From: Acidiferrobacterales bacterium | GTDB taxonomy: Bacteria > Pseudomonadota > Gammaproteobacteria > Acidiferrobacterales > Sulfurifustaceae | DNA: 14,671 nt | NCBI GenBank assembly: GCA_015492195.1 | Contig: WGFP01000052.1 | Coordinates: forward strand, 1-14,671 | Direction: 5' to 3' | Shown here: positions 1-7,337 of the stretch, in pieces | How positions within the stretch are numbered: the stretch's first letter is position 1 | Layout of the letters: each line of letters starts with the position of its first letter | Notes under the pieces: generated by a model | The model's input: the letters and a program-made list of their open reading frames with translations, nothing else | Told to the model about the DNA's origin: nothing | Database searches by the model: none | Made by a program: the position numbers and the translations under genes

Positions 1-785
1 GGTAGACTATTTGTACCTAAGTGCCACGTTTGACCTGGTGTTTGTTGTAAGCTCATAGGTTTGGTAAGCTCACCAGCCTCCAAAACCAGGGTAAGTAGCC
101 CTCTGTCATCATGAGTCCCTTCCCAACCCATCTCCTCACCAATTTCACGGCGCGTGGAATATTTAGGATTACCAATAAATTGTTTATCTGAACGCTTAGA
201 CATAAGGATTGTTCGATACGCATCAAGATAGTCAGAAACATGGTTAACAAAATAGCCTGAAATATGAAGTTCTGGATGCTCTTTTGCTGCACTAATACCT
301 TGATTGAAATAAATAATTGGCAACGTCAATGTACAGTCCAACATAACTAGGTCGTGGGGGGCCTTACATGCAAGGATCAGTTCCTCGCCTATCATGGCAG
401 CTCGCAACACGTTGACGGTCTTTTCCTGATGTGGCTCGGCGTAGATGATTGTGCTGTGTCTTGGTTGGTCCCAGTGACGCTGCTCAGATGGAGGGGTTAA
501 GCCTTCCATCGCAACTGCTGCCGCAGCCGCTAAATCGACAGTTAATAAACGTTCCATGGCATAGGAGCCATCTGTAGCGCAAGTGGTCGGTGAAGAGGGG
601 CAGCCTAGTGTTGACTCCTTGATGATATAACCTTTTTTTACTAATGTTTGCCGCCACCCTTTTCGGCTATCTTTCGCCTGCTGGAATGATTCCAGAAGCC
701 GCTCACCAACCGAAGCGGTCTGCGACAAGACCTCTTCGACCAAGGCAGCGGGCAGCTCTGCGAAAGGTGCATCCGGATCACTCAT
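1..785 (-). CDS. NurA-like nuclease domain protein, partial (3' end outside window)
   Basis: A frame open without a stop from an ATG at 785 to the left edge gives 261 residues with no C-terminus. What I see: TDGSY at residues 71-75, an RAAMIGEELILA stretch at 128-139, VMLDCTL at 147-153 followed by a hydrophobic strand, MSKR at 195-198, and LEAGELTKP near 235-243. This order (DGS strand, Arg/Glu helix, second Asp strand, later Lys/Arg) is that of NurA-family 5'-3' nucleases, where the two Asp and the Glu bind catalytic metal. In archaea NurA partners the HerA hexameric helicase in DNA end resection, and bacterial HerA-NurA pairs occur in defence loci. The start overlaps the stop of the druA-like gene by ATGA, so translation is probably coupled. 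The DNA is clearly AT-richer than the core genes. The family call comes from motif layout only. Another RNase H-fold nuclease is possible. Confidence 0.6.
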   Translation of the reverse strand, partial: MSDPDAPFAELPAALVEEVLSQTASVGERLLESFQQAKDSRKGWRQTLVKKGYIIKESTLGCPSSPTTCATDGSYAMERLLTVDLAAAAAVAMEGLTPPSEQRHWDQPRHSTIIYAEPHQEKTVNVLRAAMIGEELILACKAPHDLVMLDCTLTLPIIYFNQGISAAKEHPELHISGYFVNHVSDYLDAYRTILMSKRSDKQFIGNPKYSTRREIGEEMGWEGTHDDRGLLTLVLEAGELTKPMSLQQTPGQTWHLGTNSL

Positions 786-1948
786 GTTCCCTTTTTTCCC
801 CAAAGCCGATAGTTTTCTGGCAAAAAGTCCAACCACCTCTTTTCTCTCCCCGCCCGAGGGATTAACCAGCGCTCGCGAAACCAAACAATAATCCTATCGG
901 CCGGCATATCCAGGGGGCGTAATGTCTCTTCATCACCACGAAGAAATTCCCGCGCATTCTCCGCTAGTGGAACCACAAATACTTCTCGACCGATTCCGTG
1001 ATACAGCCAATCTGGAGAGAGTCCCACTCCTTTAAGCACTCTACGTATCACTTCACGACGATTTCGAAAACCGTTTCCCCACCGTTGTTGCTTAGCACTA
1101 GGCTCGAAATGATTATGGGCAAACTCTGAGATATGGAAATACACACCATTGGCGAAGTGGAACTCACCACTACCGCGTGTAAATCCACAACTTGTGTATA
1201 TGTGTTGGTCTTCCATTCTCAAGCGCCGATATACCGAGGATCGGCCTAATGCGGAAGTAGTCGTAATCAAAGCCAAGCGTCCGTCTAAATCACGGTTTCG
1301 TATTAGAGACTGGCGTTGCCCATACTTACGCTCGAATGCCTTACGAACCTCATTACTCGCAGTCAATAGAGCGATCAGTTTACCGCATAGCAATTGCGAG
1401 TACGGTGGAACAGCACCGAGTACAAAGGCATCCACAACATGATGCAACCGTTCTAGCCGATCCTTCTTTTTCCATCCCACCCAATCATCTCTGGCACTCA
1501 AGGAAAATACTGGGTCACCGAGTCCGATCACTCCAATCAGTTTGTCATTCTGCTCATCAATTACTATGAACCGTAGACGACGACCATAGCCGCTGGATAC
1601 AGGGATGCTCCAGTGTAGGCAGGCATAGCGGAATAGCAGTTCTTCCTCCGAACGCCGTTGCACCTCTACCAAACGAGGGTAGATTTGCTTGGGATCGACT
1701 TCTGCACCTGCTGCAATTCGATTAAGAAGCTTCGGTTCCCATCGCTCCAGATTTTTACGTGCACACCCACGACGATGATCGACAGCTAGCGCGTGAAGAC
1801 GGCGGACATCTGCCTTGTCCATCTCATCTGGTGGAGCTACACGGTTGCCATTAATAGCAAACCCTTGCGCTCGAAGTGATTCCTCGAGTAGTTGGCGTAG
1901 CTCTATACGTTCCTTCTCCTCACTCACCGTCAGATCATTTCTAAGCAT
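782..1948 (-). CDS. druA: Druantia anti-phage protein DruA family (DUF4338)
   Basis: The protein is about 388 residues, close to the usual ~400 of DUF4338/DruA, a family in the type I Druantia anti-phage system whose biochemical activity is not settled. Seen in the sequence: an N-terminal helical LRQLLEESLRAQGF segment typical of the family, the core block GRRLRFIVID...LIGVIGLGDP...ARDDWVGW, then VVDAFVLGAVPPYSQLLCGK with ALLTASNEVRKAF, and SSVYRRL further on. I chose the ATG at 1948, preceded by a purine-rich GGGAAAAGAGA stretch. The frame can be extended to a GTG at 1987 directly after a TAA, with no ribosome-binding site. It is first in the accessory segment, 108 bases after aroE on the same strand, and its TGA overlaps the start of the NurA-like gene. 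No druB-druE gene lies inside the window. Stand-alone DruA-like genes near mobile elements also exist, so defence function is inferred. Confidence 0.82.
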   Translation of the reverse strand: MLRNDLTVSEEKERIELRQLLEESLRAQGFAINGNRVAPPDEMDKADVRRLHALAVDHRRGCARKNLERWEPKLLNRIAAGAEVDPKQIYPRLVEVQRRSEEELLFRYACLHWSIPVSSGYGRRLRFIVIDEQNDKLIGVIGLGDPVFSLSARDDWVGWKKKDRLERLHHVVDAFVLGAVPPYSQLLCGKLIALLTASNEVRKAFERKYGQRQSLIRNRDLDGRLALITTTSALGRSSVYRRLRMEDQHIYTSCGFTRGSGEFHFANGVYFHISEFAHNHFEPSAKQQRWGNGFRNRREVIRRVLKGVGLSPDWLYHGIGREVFVVPLAENAREFLRGDEETLRPLDMPADRIIVWFRERWLIPRAGREKRWLDFLPENYRLWGKKGT

Positions 1949-2056
1949 ATGGTGGTATCTCTTTTCCCTTTCTACAGATACTCTCACTTACATTGAGAGA
2001 AATCGTAACAGAAATAATGGTGAGGGGTCAGGAGGGATGGGTAAGATCAGAATAAT

Positions 2057-2902
2057 TTAAACTCCCTTTCTTAAAACCTGAATCACCGGCCTTGTCTCCG
2101 GCCTGACCCCATGCCAAATAAAATACGACTCCGCCGCCTGCTCCACCAGCATCCCCAAACCATCCGAAATTTTGTGCACGCCGTAGCGCTCCGCCCACAG
2201 CATGAACGGCGTCGGGCGGTCGCCGTACATCATGTCATAGGCCAGCGCCCCGTGGGTGAACAGGCTTGCCGGCAGCGGCGGCACTTCGCCTTTGAGGCTG
2301 GCGGCGGTGCCGTTGATCACGACGTCGAAGCGCCGGCCCTTTAAATCGTCGAAACCGCAGACCTCGATCTTGCCGTAATGGGCAAACACCTTCGCGAGTT
2401 CCTTGGCTTTGGCGATAGTCCGGTTGGCGATAACGAGCACGGCCGGATGCTGTCTCAACAACGGCCCGAGTACGCCGCGCACCGCGCCGCCGGCGCCCAA
2501 CACCAGGATGGGTTTGTCCTTTAACGTGACGCCGAGGTTCAGCGTCAGGTCGTGCACCAGACCGGCGCCGTCGGTGTTGTCGCCGAAGATTCGGCCGTCG
2601 GCTTCGAACTTCAAGGTGTTGACGGCGCCCGCAAGCTCCGCACGGTCGCTTAGGCGATCGGCGAGTTTGAAGGCGTCGAACTTAAACGGAATCGTGACAT
2701 TCAGGCCTTTGCCGCCGCTGGCGCGGAACTGTTCTACCGCCTGGGGGAAATCGCCCGGCTCCACCTCAATCGCGGTGTATTCTATGTTGTGCTTGAACTG
2801 ATGGGCGAAGTACTTGTGAATCTCCGGCGACTTGCTGTGGGCCACGGGATGGCCCATCACGGCGTAGCGTTCGGGGTGATCAAGATTGATTGGATCGGGC
2901 AT
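2057..2902 (-). CDS. aroE: Shikimate dehydrogenase (NADP+)
   Basis: AroE reduces 3-dehydroshikimate to shikimate with NADPH, the fourth step toward chorismate, in the cytosol. The 281-residue length fits the family (about 270-285). The shikimate-binding SKSP is at 23-26. The NVTIPFK block at 68-74 carries the catalytic Lys74, and NTDG at 109-112 carries the partner Asp111. GAGGAVRG at 136-143 is the dinucleotide-binding loop, NRT at 160-162 is the usual NADP-phosphate contact, and DGLGMLVEQAA near the end is conserved. The ATG at 2902 adds about 14 residues before the usual YAVMGHP start, which is common. The gene follows a 311-base spacer after ubiA and precedes the accessory druA-like gene. 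It marks the edge of the GC-rich core. Its product feeds the chorismate pool used by UbiC. Confidence 0.97.
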   Translation of the reverse strand: MPDPINLDHPERYAVMGHPVAHSKSPEIHKYFAHQFKHNIEYTAIEVEPGDFPQAVEQFRASGGKGLNVTIPFKFDAFKLADRLSDRAELAGAVNTLKFEADGRIFGDNTDGAGLVHDLTLNLGVTLKDKPILVLGAGGAVRGVLGPLLRQHPAVLVIANRTIAKAKELAKVFAHYGKIEVCGFDDLKGRRFDVVINGTAASLKGEVPPLPASLFTHGALAYDMMYGDRPTPFMLWAERYGVHKISDGLGMLVEQAAESYFIWHGVRPETRPVIQVLRKGV

Positions 2903-3213
2903 TACTGGCCACCGGTCAATAAAAAGCGCGACGATTGCCCGCGTATTCTATCAGGATGCCGACCTGCTTACGCGCCTGCCCGTGCGCTGCGTGCGGGCAG
3001 ACGGATAGGCCGCTCGCAGACAAGCGGCTACTCGAAGCGTTCTCGGAGTTTATTCCGATGAATCCCTGTCGGTAACGGGACAGAGCCGGTTCAAACGGCA
3101 ACCCGCGGCGTTGGCGGGATGACGTTCACCTTTTCCGACGGTTCGGCAGCCACCGAGTAATCTTTTTCCTTCAGCATAATCCGTATCTTGCGCACATACC
3201 GAACCATCCAGCT
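2903..3213. other. Spacer between ubiA and aroE with two hairpins and a doubtful small ORF
   Basis: No recognisable gene. Two adjacent inverted repeats are visible. CTGCCCG at 2976-2982 pairs with CGGGCAG at 2994-3000, and wobble and GC pairs continue inward. GCCGCT at 3009-3014 pairs with AGCGGC at 3023-3028. Neither is followed by a T-run on either strand, so they look more like REP-type or processing hairpins than intrinsic terminators. On the minus strand an ATG at 3217 overlaps the ubiA TGA (ATGA), lies six bases after GGGAGG, and opens a 55-codon frame ending at 3050 with no known motif. A second, shorter frame in the same DNA begins MVRYVRKIRIMLKEKDY. Neither can be called a gene with confidence. 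An aroE promoter would also lie here, but I see no clear hexamer pair. Confidence 0.5.
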
Positions 3214-4086
3214 TCATGACGCGCCTCCCTGAAAATAATTCAGCAACAGCCCGGCGAACACCGCGGCGCCGAACCAGTTGTTGTGTAGAAACGCCTTGAA
3301 ACACTGCTCGGGCTTCCGTTCACGGATCAGGCGCTGCTGATAGGCCGCCAGTCCCGCCGCGACCGCCAGCCCCGCATAATACAACAGGCCGAGGCCGACG
3401 GTGACGCCGGTCACAAGCAGCAGCAAAAGCGCAAGCGTGTGGGACATGCCCACCATCGTGCGGTCATAGGCGCCGAACAGAATCGCCGTGGATTTCACCC
3501 CGATCCGTAAATCGTCCTCCCTGTCCACCATGGCGTATTCGGTGTCATAGGCCACCGACCAGAACACGTTGGCGACAAACAGAACCCAGGCGATAACGGG
3601 CACCGCGCCGGTTACCGCCGCGAACGCCATGGGAATCGACCAGCCGAAAGCCGCGCCCAGGTAAAATTGCGGCAGATGCGTATAGCGCTTCATGAAGGGA
3701 TAGCTGGCGGCCAGGAACACGGCGACCAGGGAGAGCGCCACGGTGAGCCTGTTCATGAGCAACACCAGCGCGAACGCTGACAGGCACAAGACGGCAAACA
3801 ACACCAGCGCTTCGTGCGGCGACACCCGTCCGGCGGCGATCGGACGGTCACGGGTGCGTGCCACGTGCGGGTCGAAATCGCGGTCGGCGTAGTCGTTTAT
3901 CACGCAGCCCGCCGAACGCATCAGCACCACGCCCAGCACGAACACTATAAAAACGCGGAGGTCGGGCAGGCCTTCGGCGGCGAACCACAGGCCCCACAAG
4001 GTCGGCCACAGCAACAACATAATGCCGATGGGCCGGTGCAGACGCATCAGCAGGGCATATTCCTTGAGGCGTTGGGCGAAACTCAT
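3214..4086 (-). CDS. ubiA: 4-hydroxybenzoate polyprenyltransferase
   Basis: UbiA is an inner-membrane prenyltransferase that joins the polyprenyl tail to 4-hydroxybenzoate, the second committed step of ubiquinone synthesis. The 290-residue length is standard. Both metal/diphosphate-binding Asp-rich motifs are present: NDYADRDFD at 64-72 and YDTEYAMVDREDD at 180-192. Multiple hydrophobic segments match the expected eight or nine transmembrane helices, for example around 21-38, 43-60, 93-110, 115-128, 145-175 and 215-245. The N-terminal LMRLHRPIG block is typical. The start overlaps the ubiC stop by ATGA, so its translation is probably coupled to ubiC, whose product is its substrate. Nothing appears truncated. 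Confidence 0.97.
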   Translation of the reverse strand: MSFAQRLKEYALLMRLHRPIGIMLLLWPTLWGLWFAAEGLPDLRVFIVFVLGVVLMRSAGCVINDYADRDFDPHVARTRDRPIAAGRVSPHEALVLFAVLCLSAFALVLLMNRLTVALSLVAVFLAASYPFMKRYTHLPQFYLGAAFGWSIPMAFAAVTGAVPVIAWVLFVANVFWSVAYDTEYAMVDREDDLRIGVKSTAILFGAYDRTMVGMSHTLALLLLLVTGVTVGLGLLYYAGLAVAAGLAAYQQRLIRERKPEQCFKAFLHNNWFGAAVFAGLLLNYFQGGAS

Positions 4087-4652
4087 ACCGGAAATTCTTT
4101 GATGTCGGGCAGAAAAAACTCACTCACCAGGAGCGGTTTGCCGCCGATGCGAAACACCGAGCGCCGTCCCCACACGGCCTCGGGCCTTGAGCGCAGATTC
4201 CGCGTCGCCAGGGGGAATAATTTGTCGCACGGCGACAGTCGCGCGACTTCGACCACGCCACGCCGCATCGTCGGGTCGGAGAACAGCAGCGCGCCGAGCG
4301 AGCGCGAGCGCAGATGCGCCAGTCGACGCCGGCGTCCGGTCAGCGTCTCCGGGGGGATAATGGTGCGCGCGTAGACCCACGGCGTCTCGTTGCACAGCAG
4401 ACACACCTGGCGCACCACGGCAAATGCGCCCGCCCTCATACCCAACGCCCCGGCTTCGTTCAGCATCGGCCGCGACCGTAGCTGGCTGATGACCTGCACC
4501 CGGAACATTCCGTCACAGATGGACACGATGCGTTGCGTCAGCGACGCGGGGTCAAGCAGCCAGGATAGATATTTTTCCGGGACGGTGGATCGCCGCAATC
4601 GTTGCACCGGGCGCCATACCGGCTCGCACAGGAAACGGTCTGAATCATTCAT
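4083..4652 (-). CDS. ubiC: Chorismate lyase (chorismate--pyruvate lyase)
   Basis: UbiC splits chorismate into 4-hydroxybenzoate and pyruvate, opening the ubiquinone pathway in the cytosol. From the ATG at 4652 the protein has 189 residues (E. coli UbiC has 165). Features that match the family are VPEKYLSWLL near the start, the VRQVCLLCNETPWVYARTIIP block with the conserved Arg at about 81, SLGALLF, WGRRS at about 161-165, and the C-terminal GKPLLVSEFFLP with the conserved Glu at about 179. The frame also extends to an ATG at 4703 and a TTG at 4706, just after the recG stop. I prefer 4652 because family similarity begins only after it, although no good ribosome-binding site marks either start. 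It lies between recG and ubiA and overlaps ubiA by four bases. Confidence 0.9.
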   Translation of the reverse strand: MNDSDRFLCEPVWRPVQRLRRSTVPEKYLSWLLDPASLTQRIVSICDGMFRVQVISQLRSRPMLNEAGALGMRAGAFAVVRQVCLLCNETPWVYARTIIPPETLTGRRRRLAHLRSRSLGALLFSDPTMRRGVVEVARLSPCDKLFPLATRNLRSRPEAVWGRRSVFRIGGKPLLVSEFFLPDIKEFPV

Positions 4653-4708
4653 TCGTGCATTATGCGCGGCGGTCAGGTGCGCGCCAAGCGCGATTCCTTT
4701 CATCAAAA

Positions 4709-6781
4709 TCAGACGCCGCCGTAGTCTTCTTTCCGGCCCAGCCAGCGACGGATAATGGGTTCGACGTGTTGCGGAAAATCCGCAAGCATCATTTGCGCGG
4801 TTTTTTGCACCTGGGGCAGAAGGGCGCGGTCGCGCATGATGTCGGCGATATGAAATTCCTGCATGCCGGTCTGGCGCGTGCCGAGCATCTCCCCCGGGCC
4901 GCGCATCTCAAGATCCCGGCGCGCGATTTCAAAACCGTCGCCGGTCTCGCGCAATACCGCAAGCCGCGCACGCGCAAGCTCCGACAGCGGCGCCTGGTAC
5001 ATGAGCACGCAACTGCCGGCCGTCGCGCCGCGGCCGACGCGGCCGCGCAACTGGTGCAGCTGGGAGAGGCCGAGGCGCTCGGCGTTTTCGATAATCATTA
5101 AACTTGCGTTGGGCACGTCCACCCCCACCTCGATGACCGTGGTCGCCACCAGCAGATCCACTTTGCCTTGTTTGAACGCGGCCATAATTTTTTCTTTCTC
5201 CGCCGGCTTCATGCGCCCGTGCACCAGGGCGATCCGGATATCCGGCAATGCCTCGCGCAACGCATCCGCCGTGTCGGTGGCGGTTTGCAACTGAAGCACC
5301 TCCGACTCCTCGATCAGCGGGCAGACCCAATAGGCCTGGCGGCCGGCGGCGCAGGCGGCGCGCACGCGACTCACCACCTCGGCACGGCGCGCGGCGGACA
5401 CCACCACCGTCTCCACCGGGGTACGTCCCGGCGGCAGTTCATCGATGACGGAGACATCCAGATCGGCATACAGGCTCTGCGCGAGCGTGCGCGGGATCGG
5501 CGTGGCGGTCATGATCAGTTGATGCGGCAGGCGATCCCCGCTGCTGCCCTTTTCGCGCAGTTGCAGGCGCTGGTGCACGCCGAAGCGGTGTTGTTCGTCC
5601 ACCACGATCAACGCCAGATTTGAAAACGCCACCCCTTCCTGAAACAGGGCGTGCGTGCCGACGGCAATGTGGGCGCTGCCCCCGCCGATCTTTTCCAGCG
5701 CCTCCTGCCGGGCGCGGTTTTTGAGCTTTCCGGACAACCCCGCCACGGAGATGCCGAGCGGCGTGAACCAATCGGAAAAATTGCGTAAATGCTGTTCCGC
5801 CAGCAGTTCCGTCGGCGCCATCACGGCCGCCTGATAGCCCGCCTCGATCGCCAGGGCGCAAGCGCCGGCGGCCACGACGGTCTTGCCCGACCCCACGTCG
5901 CCCTGAACCAGGCGCTGCATGGGACGCCCCTGTTTCAGGTCTTCCCGGATCTCGTTGAGCGCGCGCGTCTGCGCCGACGTAAAGCTAAACGGCAGGGACG
6001 TAAGCAGCTTCTTCAGCAAATCTCCCGCCGGCCTTATTTCCGGGGCGCGGTGGGATTGAAGATTCGCGCGCAATCGCATGAGGCTCAGATGATGGGCGAG
6101 CAATTCTTCGAAAGACAAACGTTGTTGCGCCGGATGGCGGCCCTGTTCCAGCGCCGTCACCTCGGCCTCCGGTGGCGGGCGATGAACCAGGACAAGCGCC
6201 TCCTTGAGCGTGGGCAGACGCATCTCTGTAAGAACCGGCGGCGGCAACCACTCCTGAATATGATCGACATGGTGATCGAGCGCCTGCCGGGTCAGCTTTC
6301 TCAAACTGAGTTGGTGCACGCCGGCCGTTGCCGGGTAGACCGGGGTCAGGTGTTCTTCCGCCTGCGGCGCTTGCGATCCATCGACGAGGGTATATTCGGG
6401 ATGCGCCATTTCCAGGCCCGCGGGACCGAAGCGCACCTCCCCGAAGCAGCGCAGGCTCCGCCCGCGTTCCAGGGTTGCCTTCTGCGCGGCGGTGAAATGA
6501 AAAAATCGCAAGTGGATGTGGCCGGTGCCGTCGGTAAGCCGACAAACAAGATTCCGGCGACCGCGATAGACGACGTCGGCAAGCTCGATCCGACCGCTGA
6601 TCATCGCCTCCATGCCCGGTTTCAGGCTGCCTATCGGCGTCAGGCGGGTGCGATCCTGGTAACGGAAGGGCAGATGAAACAACACGTCTTGCACGGTGCG
6701 CAGCCCCAGGCGTTCAAGCTTCTCGGCGAGCCTGGGTCCCGCGCCTTTTAACGTGGTAACCGGGAGCGAAGCGATATCCAT
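4709..6781 (-). CDS. recG: ATP-dependent DNA helicase RecG
   Basis: RecG is a double-stranded DNA translocase that remodels stalled replication forks and branched recombination intermediates. The 690 residues match the usual ~693. The order is an N-terminal helical region with KGAGPRLAEKLERLG, an OB-fold wedge domain at about 58-130, then the helicase core. Motifs seen are Walker A GDVGSGKT at 294-301, DEQH at 395-398 in the Walker B position, TATPIPRTLA at 425-434, HGRM at 521-524, ATTVIEVGVDVPNA at about 546-559, and QLRGRVGRG at 577-585. The start is the ATG at 6781. The ubiC gene begins about 60 bases after its stop. Upstream lies ridA, separated by a heptad repeat array. In E. coli recG follows spoT and trmH. 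Here ridA occupies the trmH place. Confidence 0.98.
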   Translation of the reverse strand: MDIASLPVTTLKGAGPRLAEKLERLGLRTVQDVLFHLPFRYQDRTRLTPIGSLKPGMEAMISGRIELADVVYRGRRNLVCRLTDGTGHIHLRFFHFTAAQKATLERGRSLRCFGEVRFGPAGLEMAHPEYTLVDGSQAPQAEEHLTPVYPATAGVHQLSLRKLTRQALDHHVDHIQEWLPPPVLTEMRLPTLKEALVLVHRPPPEAEVTALEQGRHPAQQRLSFEELLAHHLSLMRLRANLQSHRAPEIRPAGDLLKKLLTSLPFSFTSAQTRALNEIREDLKQGRPMQRLVQGDVGSGKTVVAAGACALAIEAGYQAAVMAPTELLAEQHLRNFSDWFTPLGISVAGLSGKLKNRARQEALEKIGGGSAHIAVGTHALFQEGVAFSNLALIVVDEQHRFGVHQRLQLREKGSSGDRLPHQLIMTATPIPRTLAQSLYADLDVSVIDELPPGRTPVETVVVSAARRAEVVSRVRAACAAGRQAYWVCPLIEESEVLQLQTATDTADALREALPDIRIALVHGRMKPAEKEKIMAAFKQGKVDLLVATTVIEVGVDVPNASLMIIENAERLGLSQLHQLRGRVGRGATAGSCVLMYQAPLSELARARLAVLRETGDGFEIARRDLEMRGPGEMLGTRQTGMQEFHIADIMRDRALLPQVQKTAQMMLADFPQHVEPIIRRWLGRKEDYGGV

Positions 6782-6789
6782 TAAATTCA

Positions 6790-6870
6790 GTTACAAGATA
6801 CAAGTAGCAAGTTACAAGAGAAATGTCATATAACTTTACTTGCTACTTGCCACTTGATACTTGCTACTTT
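6790..6870. repeat. Heptad-period inverted repeat array between ridA and recG
   Basis: Four consecutive 7-base units of the form GTNNCAA (one reads GATACAA) fill 6790-6817. After a short AT-rich centre, the reverse-complement form TTGNNAC repeats four times at 6840-6867. The right arm runs into the ridA stop codon (TAG at 6864-6866). The two arms could fold into a long imperfect hairpin in RNA read from ridA toward recG. The same unit occurs near 7294 and 10673. Confidence 0.7.
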
Positions 6871-7247
6871 TCCAGAACCATAATCGCGTCCATTTCTATG
6901 GATACGCCCTTGGGCAGGGCGGCCACGCCGACGGCGGCGCGCGCCGGATAGGGTTCGGTGAAATACTGCGCCATGACTTCATTGACCAGGGGAAAGTGCG
7001 CAAGGTCGGTCAGGAACACGTTGAGCTTCACCACGTCTTTAAGTCCGCCGCCGGCCGCCTGGGCGACCGCGCTCAAGTTTTCGAACACGCGTTTAATCTG
7101 CGCGCGCATGTCGCCTTGCTCGATCTCCATGGTCTCCGGAACCAGCGGAATCTGCCCGGATAGATACACCGTGTTTCCGGCCCTGACCGCCTGGGAGTAG
7201 GTGCCGATGGCCTGAGGGGCCTTATTGGTTTTTATCACATTATTCAT
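6864..7247 (-). CDS. ridA: RidA family reactive intermediate/imine deaminase
   Basis: RidA (YjgF/YER057c/UK114 family) hydrolyses enamine/imine intermediates such as 2-aminoacrylate released by PLP enzymes, protecting other PLP enzymes in the cytosol. The protein has 127 residues (family about 128). GTYSQA at 15-20 and SGQIPL at 30-35 line the trimer-interface active site. The catalytic Arg is in YPARAAVGVAALPKG (about residue 103) and the conserved Glu is in IEMDAI (about 118). Two ATGs stand side by side. I chose the second at 7247 because the AAGGAG upstream is better spaced from it. The frame starts equally at 7250. The gene sits between spoT and recG and is flanked on both sides by heptad repeat arrays. 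The conserved Arg argues for an active deaminase rather than a divergent Rid protein. Confidence 0.95.
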   Translation of the reverse strand: MNNVIKTNKAPQAIGTYSQAVRAGNTVYLSGQIPLVPETMEIEQGDMRAQIKRVFENLSAVAQAAGGGLKDVVKLNVFLTDLAHFPLVNEVMAQYFTEPYPARAAVGVAALPKGVSIEMDAIMVLEK

Positions 7248-7283
7248 CATCTCTCCTTACAAAATGGAGTTTTTGTCAGTTGT

Positions 7284-7337
7284 GACAAGTAGCCAACTAG
7301 CAGCGAATTGCGGGCAACTAGCTACTCGCTACTATCC
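7284..7337. repeat. Heptad-period repeat array between spoT and ridA
   Basis: Seven-base units in one phase include ACTAGCA at 7296-7302, ACTAGCT at 7317-7323, ACTCGCT at 7324-7330 and ACTATCC at 7331-7337. An exact CAACTAGC is repeated at 7294 and 7315, 21 bases (three heptads) apart. The array begins right at the spoT stop codon (7332-7334). The unit resembles that at 6790-6870 and 10622-10700. Confidence 0.55.

Noticed and set aside
53..292. 79-codon minus-strand ORF at the left edge
   Set aside because: It is out of frame within the longer open NurA-like frame, which carries recognisable motifs. Its translation is low-complexity and hydrophobic with no family features.
5789..6751. 320-codon plus-strand ORF opposite recG
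   Set aside because: It lies wholly antisense to RecG domains. Long shadow ORFs are expected in GC-rich coding DNA.
6790..6870. CRISPR array
   Set aside because: Repeats are seven bases, contiguous, without unique spacers, and inverted between halves.
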